Shown in pieces: positions 44,262 to 53,070 of a DNA stretch of 64,000 nt (position 1 is the stretch's first letter; each line of letters begins with the position of its first letter). The notes beneath the pieces are model-generated. The model did no database searches. It was not told where the DNA came from and saw only the letters and a list, made by a program, of their open reading frames with translations. The position numbers and the translations under genes are program-made. The stretch spans positions 1-64,000 of the forward strand of contig CAYJOR010000009.1 of the NCBI GenBank assembly GCA_964371865.1, written 5' to 3'. Source of the DNA: CAYJAZ01 sp964371865. Lineage in GTDB: Bacteria > Desulfobacterota > Desulfovibrionia > Desulfovibrionales > Desulfovibrionaceae.

Positions 44262-46145
44262 ATGAAAAAAACTCATTCTATTCTATATATTTTACTAACT
44301 TTTTTTCTGTGTTTAGCACTTCCGCAAATCTCCAATGCTAAAAATGTTGAATTTGTGACGGAATGGTTTAGCTATACTGATGTTGACGATAACAACATAG
44401 AAAAGCTTGTTCTTACCCTAGAAGCTGACTTTAAAAACGACGCATACACATATGCACCTACGTATAAAGATTATCCTACGTCTTTCACCCTAAACCATGA
44501 ATATAGCTTGTATTCTCCTAAAGTTACTGCAAGCTATGACCCTCTAACAAAGAAAGAACTCTTGCTTTATAAAGAAAAAGTTCAATATTTTCTTTTTTAT
44601 GAGGATATGCCACATGAGATTGACGAAAAGTTGAATATTTCTCTTTTGATGTGTACTCCAATAAATTGTACTCCCTATAAAGAATCTATAAAGCTTGAAA
44701 TTCCAAAGAATAAAGATGCACTTCCTCGATTAGAAGAGTCTGGACTCTATACTTTATTTCAAAATTCAGAAGCTTTAGTGATTAACAAAATAAATGATAA
44801 ATCGAGTGAAAAAACAAATTTAAGTATTGTTTCACTGAATTCAGAGAGTGCTGTGACAAAGCAAGATGTAAGTACAAACCCTGTTAGTACAGTAGCTTTA
44901 CCTCTTTCTTCTGCTAATGAAAGTTCTTATGATTTTGATTTTTCACCGCAATCAGCGACACAAGCATTGGAAGTGAAATCATTTTCTTTTGCTCTTTTAC
45001 TTGGCTTTTTTGCGGGCTTTATATTGAATCTTATGCCCTGTGTATTGCCTGTAATAGCGATAAAGATTGCTTCACTGGTTCAAGCAAGCCAGCATGACAT
45101 AGCAACTCAAAATAAACTTGTGCGAGTACACGGCATATTCTTTGCCCTTGGAGTTTTGACTCTTTTCACAATATTAGCAATCTTATTTGGCGTCTTTGAT
45201 ATCATTTGGGGCGGACTATTTCAAAACGTATATTTTATAATATTTCTAGCAGGGTTTATATTTATGCTAGGTCTTTCTTTTGTGGGATTATTTACTTTTC
45301 CGCTTATGAATATACGTTCACCTAAATCCTCAAGAGCATGGATTGATTCTTATTTTCAAGGGCTTATGACAACGCTTATAGCAACTCCATGTTCAGGTCC
45401 GCTTCTTGGTGGCGTGTTAGGCTTTAGTCTAGTACTGCCACTTCCATTGCTTATTCTAGTTTTTGTATCAACAGGGCTTGGAATGGCGGCACCGTATCTT
45501 GTGTTGTCTATCTTTCCGCAATTTATACGATTTATTCCTAAGTCAGGCAATTGGATGGGTACAATGGAGAAGGTTCTTGCTTTCTTCCTATTTGCAACGA
45601 CAGTTTATCTTTTATCATTCATACCGAACGAAATGCTATATAAATCTGTAATCTATATCTTTTTAGTCGCATTATTTTTATGGATTTACACATTTTTTCA
45701 AAACAAAAAGAATGCTTTGCTATGGGCAAGCGTTATATTTATAGTCCATACAGCCTGCTCTTACGCGCTATTTCGACCAATTGATGATGAAAATTCTTTA
45801 GCGTGGCATACATATTCGTATAGCGAATTTAGAAGTGAACTTGGAAATACTCCGATGATTGTTGATTTTACTGCGGATTGGTGTCCTACATGTAAAATTA
45901 TTGAAAACACAGTATTAACATATGAAAATATTCAACCATTAGTTGAAGAATATAATTTGAAACTTGTAAAAGTTGACCTTACATATCCAAATGAGGAAAA
46001 CGAAGCTCTTCTAAAATCCTTAGAGAGTGCAAGCATACCACTTTTAGCAATGTTTCCTGAAGGGATTTTTGCTTATTCACCAATTCTTTTACGAGATGTT
46101 TTCACTCTCAAGCAATTCAAGGAAAGTTTAAAACTACATTTTTAA
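44262..46145 (+). CDS. dsbD: Thiol:disulfide interchange protein DsbD
   Basis: A 627-residue protein of the usual three-part DsbD plan. A signal peptide (to about residue 25) precedes a periplasmic alpha domain with a CTPINC cysteine pair at about 125-132. A long Ser-rich linker leads to eight membrane helices from about 240, with the cysteines in NLMPCVLPV and IATPCSGPLLGG. A C-terminal thioredoxin-like gamma domain has the redox motif WCPTCK (Cys541 and Cys544). It carries electrons from cytoplasmic thioredoxin to periplasmic thiol reductants, for example for cytochrome c maturation. It is divergent from the amino-acid binding-protein gene, and is the last backbone gene before the tRNA-linked island. 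Confidence 0.93.
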   Translation: MKKTHSILYILLTFFLCLALPQISNAKNVEFVTEWFSYTDVDDNNIEKLVLTLEADFKNDAYTYAPTYKDYPTSFTLNHEYSLYSPKVTASYDPLTKKELLLYKEKVQYFLFYEDMPHEIDEKLNISLLMCTPINCTPYKESIKLEIPKNKDALPRLEESGLYTLFQNSEALVINKINDKSSEKTNLSIVSLNSESAVTKQDVSTNPVSTVALPLSSANESSYDFDFSPQSATQALEVKSFSFALLLGFFAGFILNLMPCVLPVIAIKIASLVQASQHDIATQNKLVRVHGIFFALGVLTLFTILAILFGVFDIIWGGLFQNVYFIIFLAGFIFMLGLSFVGLFTFPLMNIRSPKSSRAWIDSYFQGLMTTLIATPCSGPLLGGVLGFSLVLPLPLLILVFVSTGLGMAAPYLVLSIFPQFIRFIPKSGNWMGTMEKVLAFFLFATTVYLLSFIPNEMLYKSVIYIFLVALFLWIYTFFQNKKNALLWASVIFIVHTACSYALFRPIDDENSLAWHTYSYSEFRSELGNTPMIVDFTADWCPTCKIIENTVLTYENIQPLVEEYNLKLVKVDLTYPNEENEALLKSLESASIPLLAMFPEGIFAYSPILLRDVFTLKQFKESLKLHF

Positions 46146-46171
46146 AAATGCTCTAAGATTGGCTCATCCCA

Positions 46172-46202
46172 CAAAAAAAGGCTACGACTTTCATCGTAAC
46201 CT
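46172..46202 (-). terminator. Terminator of the original tRNA-fMet transcript
   Basis: On the minus strand AGGTTACGA pairs with TCGTAGCCT around a 6-base loop, followed by a run of seven Ts. It lies 13 bases beyond the 3' end of the tRNA fragment, so it is the native terminator left at the chromosomal side. Confidence 0.78.
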
Positions 46203-46214
46203 ATTGATTCTTCT

Positions 46215-46259
<45 letters not shown>

Positions 46260-46380
46260 AACTCATTTATAGAATTACTTATTTTTACTTTTTTATACTA
46301 AATACTACGAAATAATTATTATTTTTAGATAAACTATTACTTTATTTTTCTTTTGATTTTTGTTTTTTTCGTGTTCTTTT

Positions 46381-46398
46381 GGTGGGAATATGGTGGGA
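46381..46398. repeat. GGTGGGA tandem pair near attL (candidate integrase arm sites)
   Basis: GGTGGGAATAT followed by GGTGGGA, 11 bases apart. The same GGTGGGAATAT occurs at 48674, just before the integrase gene. Short repeats flanking attachment sites like this are typical of arm-type integrase binding sites. Confidence 0.5.
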
Positions 46399-46549
46399 GA
46401 ACTTTCTCTTAGCGCTTACTCTATATTATAAAATCGACTCAGAGTGTAAAAAAATTACGATAAAAATTTAAATCATCGTAAAAATATTGCATTCTCAGAA
46501 TGCTTGTTGTATGCTTATTAAAGGCGAGCTTTTAAACACGAGGTGCAAT

Positions 46550-47716
46550 ATGCTTATAAAATTAGTATTAGAGAATTTCAAATCTTTTAAAAATAGAACT
46601 GAAATTGATTTCAGAAAAACAAATTATACTATTCTTCCTCAAAATGTTGCTGATAATGGGGTTTTAAAAGGTGCAGTCTTTGTAGGAGCAAACGCTTCTG
46701 GGAAGTCAAACATTCTAAAGGCACTAGAATTGTTGTTAGCTTTACTTTATGCAGATAAAATTAATTTGAATGAATATCCGACATTGTTTACTGATAAAGG
46801 TGAATTTAGCATAGAATATCACTTTTTAATTAATTCAAAAGTTTTTAAGTATACTATATCATATGATGTAAAAAAGAAAGTATTCACAGAACATTTATTT
46901 TATGATGATGAAGTATTACTCGAAAGAAAAGGCACTTCAGCAACAACATTTCTTCCTGAAAAAAAGAATTATAATAAAGATGATGTTTCAGAAACTACTT
47001 TATTTTTAAGAACACTCTATTTTAATACAAAATTTACATCTCATACAGATTTACAATTATTGATGGACTTTCTTGAAAACTCTATATTTGTTGACCAAAT
47101 TTCAAGAGCTCTTTCAACCCGAAAACGCGAAGATGTACTTTTAACAAGCTATTTAGATAGTAATGGTTGTTCAAAAATTAATTCATTTTTCAAAAAGTAT
47201 AATATTAATCAAAGCATCGACTATGTAGATAGTAATATGACTTTTGGCGGAGAAATAATTGCTAATAATGCAAAAATGCTTTTATTCAAAAGAGATGGTA
47301 TAAATTTTAAAACTCCTTTTGAATATGAGTCAACAGGCAATAAGCACTTGCTAGCAATTCTTCCTATGTTTTTTCGCGCAATATCAATCCCTTGTATGCT
47401 TATTATTGACGAATTTTCAAGTGCCTTCCATAATGAGTTAGAAGAATTACTTATGAAATTCTTTATGAATAATGCGGAAAACTCTCAGCTTTTTGTTGTT
47501 ACACATTCAACTAATCTTTTATCAAATTCAATTCTTCGCCCTGACCAAGAGTTCGCTGTTGAATTTGGAGAAGAGGGGAGCACTATCAAGCGTTTTTCCT
47601 CTGAACAGCCAAGAGCCGCACAAAACATTGAAAAAATGTATGAAAGTGGAGTCTTTGGAGGTTTGCCAAACTATACAAATGTATCAAGTGGAGCAAAGAT
47701 AGATGAAGCTCAATAA
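46550..47716 (+). CDS. AAA15-family ATPase (RloA/AbiLi-like)
   Basis: A 388-residue SMC/ABC-like ATPase of the AAA15 group. The start chosen is MLIKLVLENFKSF after a GAGGTGCAA ribosome site, the canonical beginning of this family, rather than an ATG 21 codons upstream. Walker A is GANASGKS at 46-53; the ABC-like segment TGNKHLLAILPMF and Walker B LIIDEFSSAFH lie at about 265-295, followed by LFVVTHSTNLLS with the switch histidine. The gene overlaps the RloB-like gene by 14 bases. Paired AAA15 ATPase and Toprim-type partners act in abortive infection (AbiL, PARIS and OLD/Gabija relatives), where the ATPase senses the phage and releases the effector. Confidence 0.85.
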   Translation: MLIKLVLENFKSFKNRTEIDFRKTNYTILPQNVADNGVLKGAVFVGANASGKSNILKALELLLALLYADKINLNEYPTLFTDKGEFSIEYHFLINSKVFKYTISYDVKKKVFTEHLFYDDEVLLERKGTSATTFLPEKKNYNKDDVSETTLFLRTLYFNTKFTSHTDLQLLMDFLENSIFVDQISRALSTRKREDVLLTSYLDSNGCSKINSFFKKYNINQSIDYVDSNMTFGGEIIANNAKMLLFKRDGINFKTPFEYESTGNKHLLAILPMFFRAISIPCMLIIDEFSSAFHNELEELLMKFFMNNAENSQLFVVTHSTNLLSNSILRPDQEFAVEFGEEGSTIKRFSSEQPRAAQNIEKMYESGVFGGLPNYTNVSSGAKIDEAQ

Positions 47717-48455
47717 GGATAAAAATATTGGGCAAGTTCTTTTTATTGTAGAAGGCGAAAAAACTGAATTTAGTTTACTACAAAGAATTTTCTGCAATGT
47801 TCTAGGCTATAACTTAATCGGTAAAAAAAGAAATGGTAAGTCAACATTTATAAGCAATACAAATGCCCATTCGATTGTTGCTGTTATCAACACATCTTCT
47901 TCTAATATTGATTCTATAAACGATACAGAATACCTTGATGCAGTTTATGAAAAGCTTATAAATGAATATGATTTCCCTGTTGATAGGTCAGCAGTCTTTT
48001 TTCTCTTTGACAGAGATCCAAAATCCAATACAGACTGTACTGGTATAGAAAATCTTTTTACTATTCTTAAAGACCCTTATGATAATGGATTGTATCAAGC
48101 AGGGCTTTTACTTCTTTCATACCCAAGTATCGAAGCATTTACAGTTTCTAATTTCCATGAAACATCATGCTTGTGCTTTGAAAGAGGAGCTGAAGTAAAA
48201 GCTTATGCTGATAAGCATAATAAAGTAATTCAGCTCAATAAGCTGACTGAAACCACTTTATTACATGCAACAAAAGAATTTTATACTCATATTAAAGAAA
48301 ATTGTAATAATGAAGTTGATTTAGATAACCTTTCAATCTTGAATCAAGATATTTATGCCGATGAAAGCGAATATCATGCGTACACTTCAACTTATAAATT
48401 ATTTTCAATGCTTACAGCTGCTTTTTTATACTTAGGAATTATCGAACTAGAATAA
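47703..48455 (+). CDS. RloB/AbiLii-like Toprim-type effector
   Basis: A 250-residue protein that begins within the ATPase gene (14-base overlap). It resembles RloB: an N-terminal strand with the acidic motif IVEGEKTE (Glu17, Glu19, Glu22), and a strand-loop with the DRD motif in VFFLFDRDPKSN at about residues 102-104. This E...DxD pattern is that of Toprim-fold nucleases. The centre has SYPSIEAFTVSNF, common in RloB. It is the probable nuclease or toxin part of the two-gene defence module. A terminator follows 26 bases after the stop. Confidence 0.8.
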   Translation: MKLNKDKNIGQVLFIVEGEKTEFSLLQRIFCNVLGYNLIGKKRNGKSTFISNTNAHSIVAVINTSSSNIDSINDTEYLDAVYEKLINEYDFPVDRSAVFFLFDRDPKSNTDCTGIENLFTILKDPYDNGLYQAGLLLLSYPSIEAFTVSNFHETSCLCFERGAEVKAYADKHNKVIQLNKLTETTLLHATKEFYTHIKENCNNEVDLDNLSILNQDIYADESEYHAYTSTYKLFSMLTAAFLYLGIIELE

Positions 48456-48481
48456 TAATTCTTTAACTGCGTTGACACTCT

Positions 48482-48512
48482 AAAGAGAACATTTTTGTTC
48501 TCTTTTTTTTAG
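48482..48512 (+). terminator. Terminator after the ATPase/RloB pair
   Basis: AAAGAGAAC pairs with GTTCTCTTT around a 6-base loop, followed by seven or more Ts. Confidence 0.88.
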
Positions 48513-48673
48513 CTAAACAAAATTACACCTTCGGTTTTTATTTCTTTCGCTTTCACAAAAGAATAAATTTACTTTAATACAATATATATTCAATAATTAC
48601 AATGTATTATTTTGCTTTACTTTTTATTTCTATGAATAATCCATCTAAAATTAACTTGACTTAACGGTTTTAT

Positions 48674-48684
48674 GGTGGGAATAT
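48674..48684. repeat. GGTGGGAATAT repeat before the integrase
   Basis: Same 11-base word as at 46381; see that entry. It lies 26 bases upstream of the integrase start. Confidence 0.5.
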
Positions 48685-48710
48685 AAAGAAAAAAAGGCAA
48701 GGAAAGTGAA

Positions 48711-49886
48711 ATGGCTTCGTCTAAAAGGGAAAAGACTGAAAAGGTCGGAGTTTTTTATATTATGAGCACCATCAAGGCAAAATCAAAGGGGCAAGATGGT
48801 AAGGCTATAGCTATAGATAAACCCGATAAAATCTATTATATCATGTATCGCCTTGACGGCAAAAAGGTTGAAGAGAAAGTTGGCAGAGAGTCTGAACGTA
48901 TGACTCCTGCTAAAGCAGCTAAAATACGTGAACAACGCATCCATAGAGTTTCTTTACCAAATACTGAACGACGTAGACTTAATAAAGAAAAAAAGGCTCT
49001 TGAAGACAATAAGTGGACTATAGCAAAGCTTTGGGAAAACTATAAAGAGAATAAAGTTACTTTTAAAGGTATTAGAACAGATGAAAATCGCTTTAAAAAT
49101 TACCTAGCTCCTTTTCATGACTCTACTCCTGATGAAATAACAACTCAAAGCGTTGATAGTTTAAAAACAAAGCTTTTAAAGTCAGGCTTGAAGTCAGGTA
49201 CAGTAAAAAATATTCTTGAACTTTTAAGACGTCTTGTCAACTATGGTGTAAAAAAAGGCTATTGCGCTTGGAAAGACCCATCTCAATTACATTTTGATAT
49301 GCCAAAGCTAAATAATGTAAAGACTGAAATGCTCACGAAAGATGAACGAGCACGTTTTCTAAAAGTTGCCGAAGAATATCCTAATCGAAAAGCTGCAAAT
49401 ATCATGCTTATTGCCTATTACACTGGAATGAGAAGAAGTGAAATATTTCGTTTACAATGGTCACATATAGACTTTGAAAATGGTTTTATAAATATTAAGG
49501 GCGATGAACAAGAAGGTGCAAAAAGCAATAGAGATGAACGTATACCATTATCCCTAAAAGTTCGTGAGATACTGCAAAGCATTGATGTTGCAGATAGTCC
49601 TTATGTGTTCCCAGGAAGAGGTGGTAAAGGGCATGTTACTGATATTATCAAAGAAGTAAATAAGATAAAAAAGCTTGCGAAGTTACCAGAAGATTTTCGT
49701 GCTTTACATGGTATGCGACACACTTTTGCAAGTGTTGCAGTTTCTAAAGGTGTGCCACTGTCGCACGTTCAAAAACTTCTCACACACAAAGACCCAAATC
49801 TTACTCAACGATATGCTCACTTAGAAGATGAAGCTTTAAAAAAAGCAGCTGATTCTGTTAGTGATTTTTTATCTGTTGAAGATTAA
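48711..49886 (+). CDS. int: Tyrosine site-specific integrase
   Basis: A 391-residue phage-type tyrosine recombinase. An N-terminal arm-binding domain (about 1-100) and a SAM-like core-binding domain (about 100-200) precede the catalytic domain. The catalytic residues visible are Arg241 (TGMRRSEIF), His333 and Arg336 (HGMRHT), His359 (LTHKD) and the nucleophile Tyr368 (TQRYAHL). Start after an AAGGAAAG ribosome site. It is the recombinase expected to have inserted the island at the tRNA-fMet fragment about 2.5 kb upstream. The intervening ATPase/RloB pair is cargo placed between attL and int. Confidence 0.94.
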   Translation: MASSKREKTEKVGVFYIMSTIKAKSKGQDGKAIAIDKPDKIYYIMYRLDGKKVEEKVGRESERMTPAKAAKIREQRIHRVSLPNTERRRLNKEKKALEDNKWTIAKLWENYKENKVTFKGIRTDENRFKNYLAPFHDSTPDEITTQSVDSLKTKLLKSGLKSGTVKNILELLRRLVNYGVKKGYCAWKDPSQLHFDMPKLNNVKTEMLTKDERARFLKVAEEYPNRKAANIMLIAYYTGMRRSEIFRLQWSHIDFENGFINIKGDEQEGAKSNRDERIPLSLKVREILQSIDVADSPYVFPGRGGKGHVTDIIKEVNKIKKLAKLPEDFRALHGMRHTFASVAVSKGVPLSHVQKLLTHKDPNLTQRYAHLEDEALKKAADSVSDFLSVED

Positions 49887-49907
49887 TAAATTATAGTAGT
49901 AGGTTAT

Positions 49908-51440
49908 ATGTTAGAAAAATCAGAAAGTCTTTTTGATGAGCATAAAAAGCGTTTTTTTATTTTAAAGGAATATCAAGAATCTTATTATGATGAGGTAAGA
50001 GAAACTATATTACAACAAAATGACACAGAGTGGGCTCGTGGTTATATTTCATGGCTTGACTGGAAACTCCCTTTTTTAAGAAACCTAATACCTCTTTTAG
50101 AAAGACTATATCCAGAGAACTATAAAAAGATTTATGATCTTGTTAGTAATACCTTAGCTGAAACTCGTGGCAACTTTTATTCAGTGGGAAGTGAAGAAGA
50201 TGAAAAACTAATAAGGAAAGCTGTTCTTTCATTATTTATGGAAGATGAAGAAAAAGAGTTTATAGAACTTATTGATTCAATACACAAAACTCCAAATTGG
50301 CAATCATTCATTTTGAAATATCCCTATTTGTTTCCCCAAACTTTTGTGAGGGAAAGTAAAAATAAAAAAATTATAGAGGATATATTTTATGAGAATACAC
50401 TCTTAAATTATCGTATAATGGCATCTTTTTTATATTCTCTCGAAAGTAAAATATCTAATGAGTTTACAAGAAATGTTTTTGTTGAGATTGGACGTTTTTC
50501 CTTTAAACTTATTCTTTCAGGCAAACTAATTCCGCCGAATTTTCAAAAGCATAATATACTAGATAAAGTTGAGGTAGATAATCCTTTATCAGCTTTTTTC
50601 TTTTGGAGTTGGCAATACACCTATAGAAACTCTAAATTTATTGCATTAAGAAACTCTATAGTTAAGCTCTATGCGAATTTTTTTGAACAAATGCCAATTA
50701 CAAATGCGCATGAATATTTAAGTGCATATTTATATGACTTAGGACCTGAATATAACATAATATATATCAATGATAAAACACAAAAATATGTAATACAAAC
50801 TAGCTATAACAGCAATCAAGCAAAAAATCGTATGGTAAAGAACAACTATAATGAGATTGTGAAAGAAAGCTTAGATAGGTTTAAGTTTTTTCCTACATGG
50901 GAAATAAAAAACTATACTTCTGATTATATCTTACAGCGTATTTTGTATGGTAAGTTTTCCTACAGTGAAAGGCATATTCCTAAGTATAATCTTAAAGAAA
51001 CAAATAAATTGTGCAATAGAGACTGTTCCAGTTGCTCTTTAGAGGGAAAAGAAACTCTTTTTATTATGTCAGGTGAAAAAGAAGTTTGTTCTTCTGCCTG
51101 TCAAAATAAAATAATGCTACAGGAATTTGAGAGAGAAAATAAAGCTGTTCATCAAATAGTAAAACGTATAAGACCTGAAAAGTTTAATAGAGCGATTGGA
51201 CTTTGGTTATGGGATTATGTTCAAGAACATAAATGTAATATTAAGGTAGCTATAGATGTGTTAGTAGATAAATATTTCCCAGATACTGAACCCAATTGGA
51301 ATTGGCGAGAAATACTGAAATGCAAAGATGGAACAGATTGGTATGACTGTAAGATAAAAAAATTTTCTTATCGAGAATTTTATCGTCAATATGAAACAGC
51401 AGACTTATCAATTAGACAGCACAGAATAGAAAAACACTAA
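49908..51440 (+). CDS. Unknown 510-residue protein with a cysteine cluster
   Basis: Not recognised. It starts 22 bases after the integrase stop. The sequence has no signal peptide and no membrane segment; it is mostly helical, rich in Lys, Glu, Tyr and Phe. A cysteine cluster at residues 369, 373, 376, 394 and 398 (CNRDCSSCS ... CSSACQNK) resembles a zinc-binding finger. The last 100 residues include an RPEKFNRAIGLWLWDYVQEHKCNIKVAIDVLVDKYFPDTEPNW block. The position between int and the mobilisation genes suggests an accessory island function. It could be nucleic-acid binding, but this is not shown. Confidence 0.72.
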   Translation: MLEKSESLFDEHKKRFFILKEYQESYYDEVRETILQQNDTEWARGYISWLDWKLPFLRNLIPLLERLYPENYKKIYDLVSNTLAETRGNFYSVGSEEDEKLIRKAVLSLFMEDEEKEFIELIDSIHKTPNWQSFILKYPYLFPQTFVRESKNKKIIEDIFYENTLLNYRIMASFLYSLESKISNEFTRNVFVEIGRFSFKLILSGKLIPPNFQKHNILDKVEVDNPLSAFFFWSWQYTYRNSKFIALRNSIVKLYANFFEQMPITNAHEYLSAYLYDLGPEYNIIYINDKTQKYVIQTSYNSNQAKNRMVKNNYNEIVKESLDRFKFFPTWEIKNYTSDYILQRILYGKFSYSERHIPKYNLKETNKLCNRDCSSCSLEGKETLFIMSGEKEVCSSACQNKIMLQEFERENKAVHQIVKRIRPEKFNRAIGLWLWDYVQEHKCNIKVAIDVLVDKYFPDTEPNWNWREILKCKDGTDWYDCKIKKFSYREFYRQYETADLSIRQHRIEKH

Positions 51441-51478
51441 AACAAGTACAATGTTATAACGTACTAGAATTATTGAAT

Positions 51479-51535
51479 TGACAAATAAGAAAAAGCCAAT
51501 AACCCTCTATAATAGCATAAATTTCTTATTTGTCA
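51479..51535. promoter_or_regulatory. 14-bp perfect inverted repeat upstream of the AlpA-like gene
   Basis: TGACAAATAAGAAA at 51479-51492 and its exact complement TTTCTTATTTGTCA at 51522-51535, 29 bases apart, with TATAAT between them at 51508-51513. It could be an operator straddling the promoter of the regulatory gene at 51599, or an origin/excision site. Confidence 0.6.
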
Positions 51536-51598
51536 TAGAAAAAAACGAAAGAAAAGATAAATATAAGCTTCTAAGTATAAACTAAAGGAGCTTACAAA

Positions 51599-51856
51599 AT
51601 GAAAAAAGAAAACAAAGTATTAAAAGGTAAAAACTCTTCCCAAGTAAATCAAGACAACTATCATGTACTATTAAACGAAAAAGAGGCATCAGAATTTCTA
51701 GGGCTTTCTGTTCGCTCACTACAGCAAAGACGATACCAGTCATTATCGCCATCTTATATAAAATTACCTAATAGCTCTGCAGTGCGATATCGCCGATCTG
51801 TATTGATTGAATATGTGGCTGAAGGTGAAGTAGATGTTGATTCAAGGAGTGCCTAA
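51599..51856 (+). CDS. AlpA/excisionase-like MerR-type HTH protein
   Basis: An 85-residue protein with a MerR/HTH_17-type DNA-binding domain: LLNEKEASEFLGLSVRSLQQRRYQSLSPSYIKLPNSSAVRYRRSVLIEYV. This type includes AlpA-like activators and excisionases of integrative elements. A strong AAAGGAGCTTAC ribosome site precedes it. The stop and the next start overlap (TAATG). It may control excision or the following genes. Confidence 0.83.
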   Translation: MKKENKVLKGKNSSQVNQDNYHVLLNEKEASEFLGLSVRSLQQRRYQSLSPSYIKLPNSSAVRYRRSVLIEYVAEGEVDVDSRSA

Positions 51857-52956
51857 TGTACTTAGAACAGAACTCTACCACAGAAACATGCATTTTCTCA
51901 AGCTGTCTAGCTTGTAGTCGTGAATGTATGCAGTTTTCAAAGCCATTACTAATGGAGGCAATAAGGTCTTCAAACCAGCAACCATGTATGCAGACGGGAT
52001 ACTTACCACCAACAAAAAAGGGATATTGTGCTCAAGGTTTTTCTGAAAACCAAATCAATATTATTTCTGTTATTAAAAGTTATAGTAGTGTACTTTCTTA
52101 TTGGCAAATAGCAGAAATAACAAGTCAATTCTTTCAATATGAAATCAATGAGAGCCAAGTAAGAGGTTCATTAGAGCGCTTATCAAAAAAAGGTATCTTC
52201 CATAAAGAAAGAGCACGAAATGGAAAGATGCAAGGTAATAAATATCTTATAATTAATGAACCATGTAAATATATTCGAAGCTTACATGAAATTGCATCCC
52301 AAAATAAGTTTTCGGACAAGCAACCTCCTATGAATGGAGATAGGCAGATAAGTCAGCACTCAGGTGAAAATCAAAACCCTTCTATTTTAAAAGAGATAGA
52401 TAATAAAAATCTATCTATCTTAAAAAATGACAATTCAGAGCAAAAGCTTGAAGCTCTTACAGAAGTTGATATTGAATTTCACTTCCCTAACATAGCAAAG
52501 CACGGTTTTGGAACAAAGCAAATTCGTCAAATAGTTTTTCGACTGAAACAAGTTGAAATTGATTGTTCACAAGTAATGCAAGGGCTTATTCACGCAGAAT
52601 GGGAACTTGAAAACAATTGCATGAGAGGCAAAGAAGGAGTAGTTATTCAAAGTCCTATAAATTGGGTTTTTCAAATACTTGCGAAACAAGGGTATTATCC
52701 ACGTCCTAAAAGTTATATCTCACCACAAGAGCAAGCAAAGCTTGATGAAAAGTATGAGCATGAAAGAATAAAAGATGCCTATCAAGAAGAAAGAGATGCA
52801 AAATTTAAAGCTTGGGAAGTAACGCTTTCTGAAAATGAGAAGCAAGAGCTTTTTGAAGCAAACACTAACTCCCGGTATGGTAATCGTGAAGTTATATTAA
52901 AAAGCTATTTCTTTTCAAAAGTAGATAATCAAAAGAAAAAGCAAAATACGGATTAG
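51856..52956 (+). CDS. Unknown 366-residue Cys-rich island protein
   Basis: Not recognised. Starts at an overlap with the AlpA-like gene, so translation is coupled. The first 55 residues hold five or six cysteines (CLACSRECMQF, QPCMQTGYLPPTKKGYC), which could bind metal. Residues about 60-140 look like a winged helix (ENQINIISVIKSYSSVLSYWQIAEIT, then VRGSLERLSKKGIFHKERARN). A Lys/Glu-rich C-terminus ends the protein. The winged helix with the Cys-rich N-terminus makes a replication or regulatory protein of the element possible. No replication-initiator signature was found. Precedes the oriT-like region and mobC. Confidence 0.68.
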   Translation: MYLEQNSTTETCIFSSCLACSRECMQFSKPLLMEAIRSSNQQPCMQTGYLPPTKKGYCAQGFSENQINIISVIKSYSSVLSYWQIAEITSQFFQYEINESQVRGSLERLSKKGIFHKERARNGKMQGNKYLIINEPCKYIRSLHEIASQNKFSDKQPPMNGDRQISQHSGENQNPSILKEIDNKNLSILKNDNSEQKLEALTEVDIEFHFPNIAKHGFGTKQIRQIVFRLKQVEIDCSQVMQGLIHAEWELENNCMRGKEGVVIQSPINWVFQILAKQGYYPRPKSYISPQEQAKLDEKYEHERIKDAYQEERDAKFKAWEVTLSENEKQELFEANTNSRYGNREVILKSYFFSKVDNQKKKQNTD

Positions 52957-52959
52957 CAT

Positions 52960-53030
52960 ACTCCCTGCTCTTATTTTTATGAGCCAGTTTACCCATTGTG
53001 GGTACAACGGGACTGGTGAGGGAGTACCCT
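52960..53030. other. Candidate oriT region upstream of mobC
   Basis: Nested inverted repeats: ACTCCCT/AGGGAGT (52960/53019), CCAGT/ACTGG (52984/53012) and ACCCA-TTG-TGGGT hairpin (52991-53003). The CCAGTTT arm followed by ACTGGTGAGGGAGTACCC resembles oriT sequences of mobilisable plasmids with a nick beyond an inverted repeat. It lies just upstream of mobC and the relaxase, the usual place for oriT. Confidence 0.55.
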
Positions 53031-53070
53031 TCAAACCCCTAATTTTTAAAAGACATGCAAATACAGAAAA

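Noticed and set aside
51478..51513. TTGACA/TATAAT as promoter of the AlpA-like gene
   Set aside because: The spacer is 24 bases, too long for a sigma70 promoter; the TATAAT alone may still be used with another -35.
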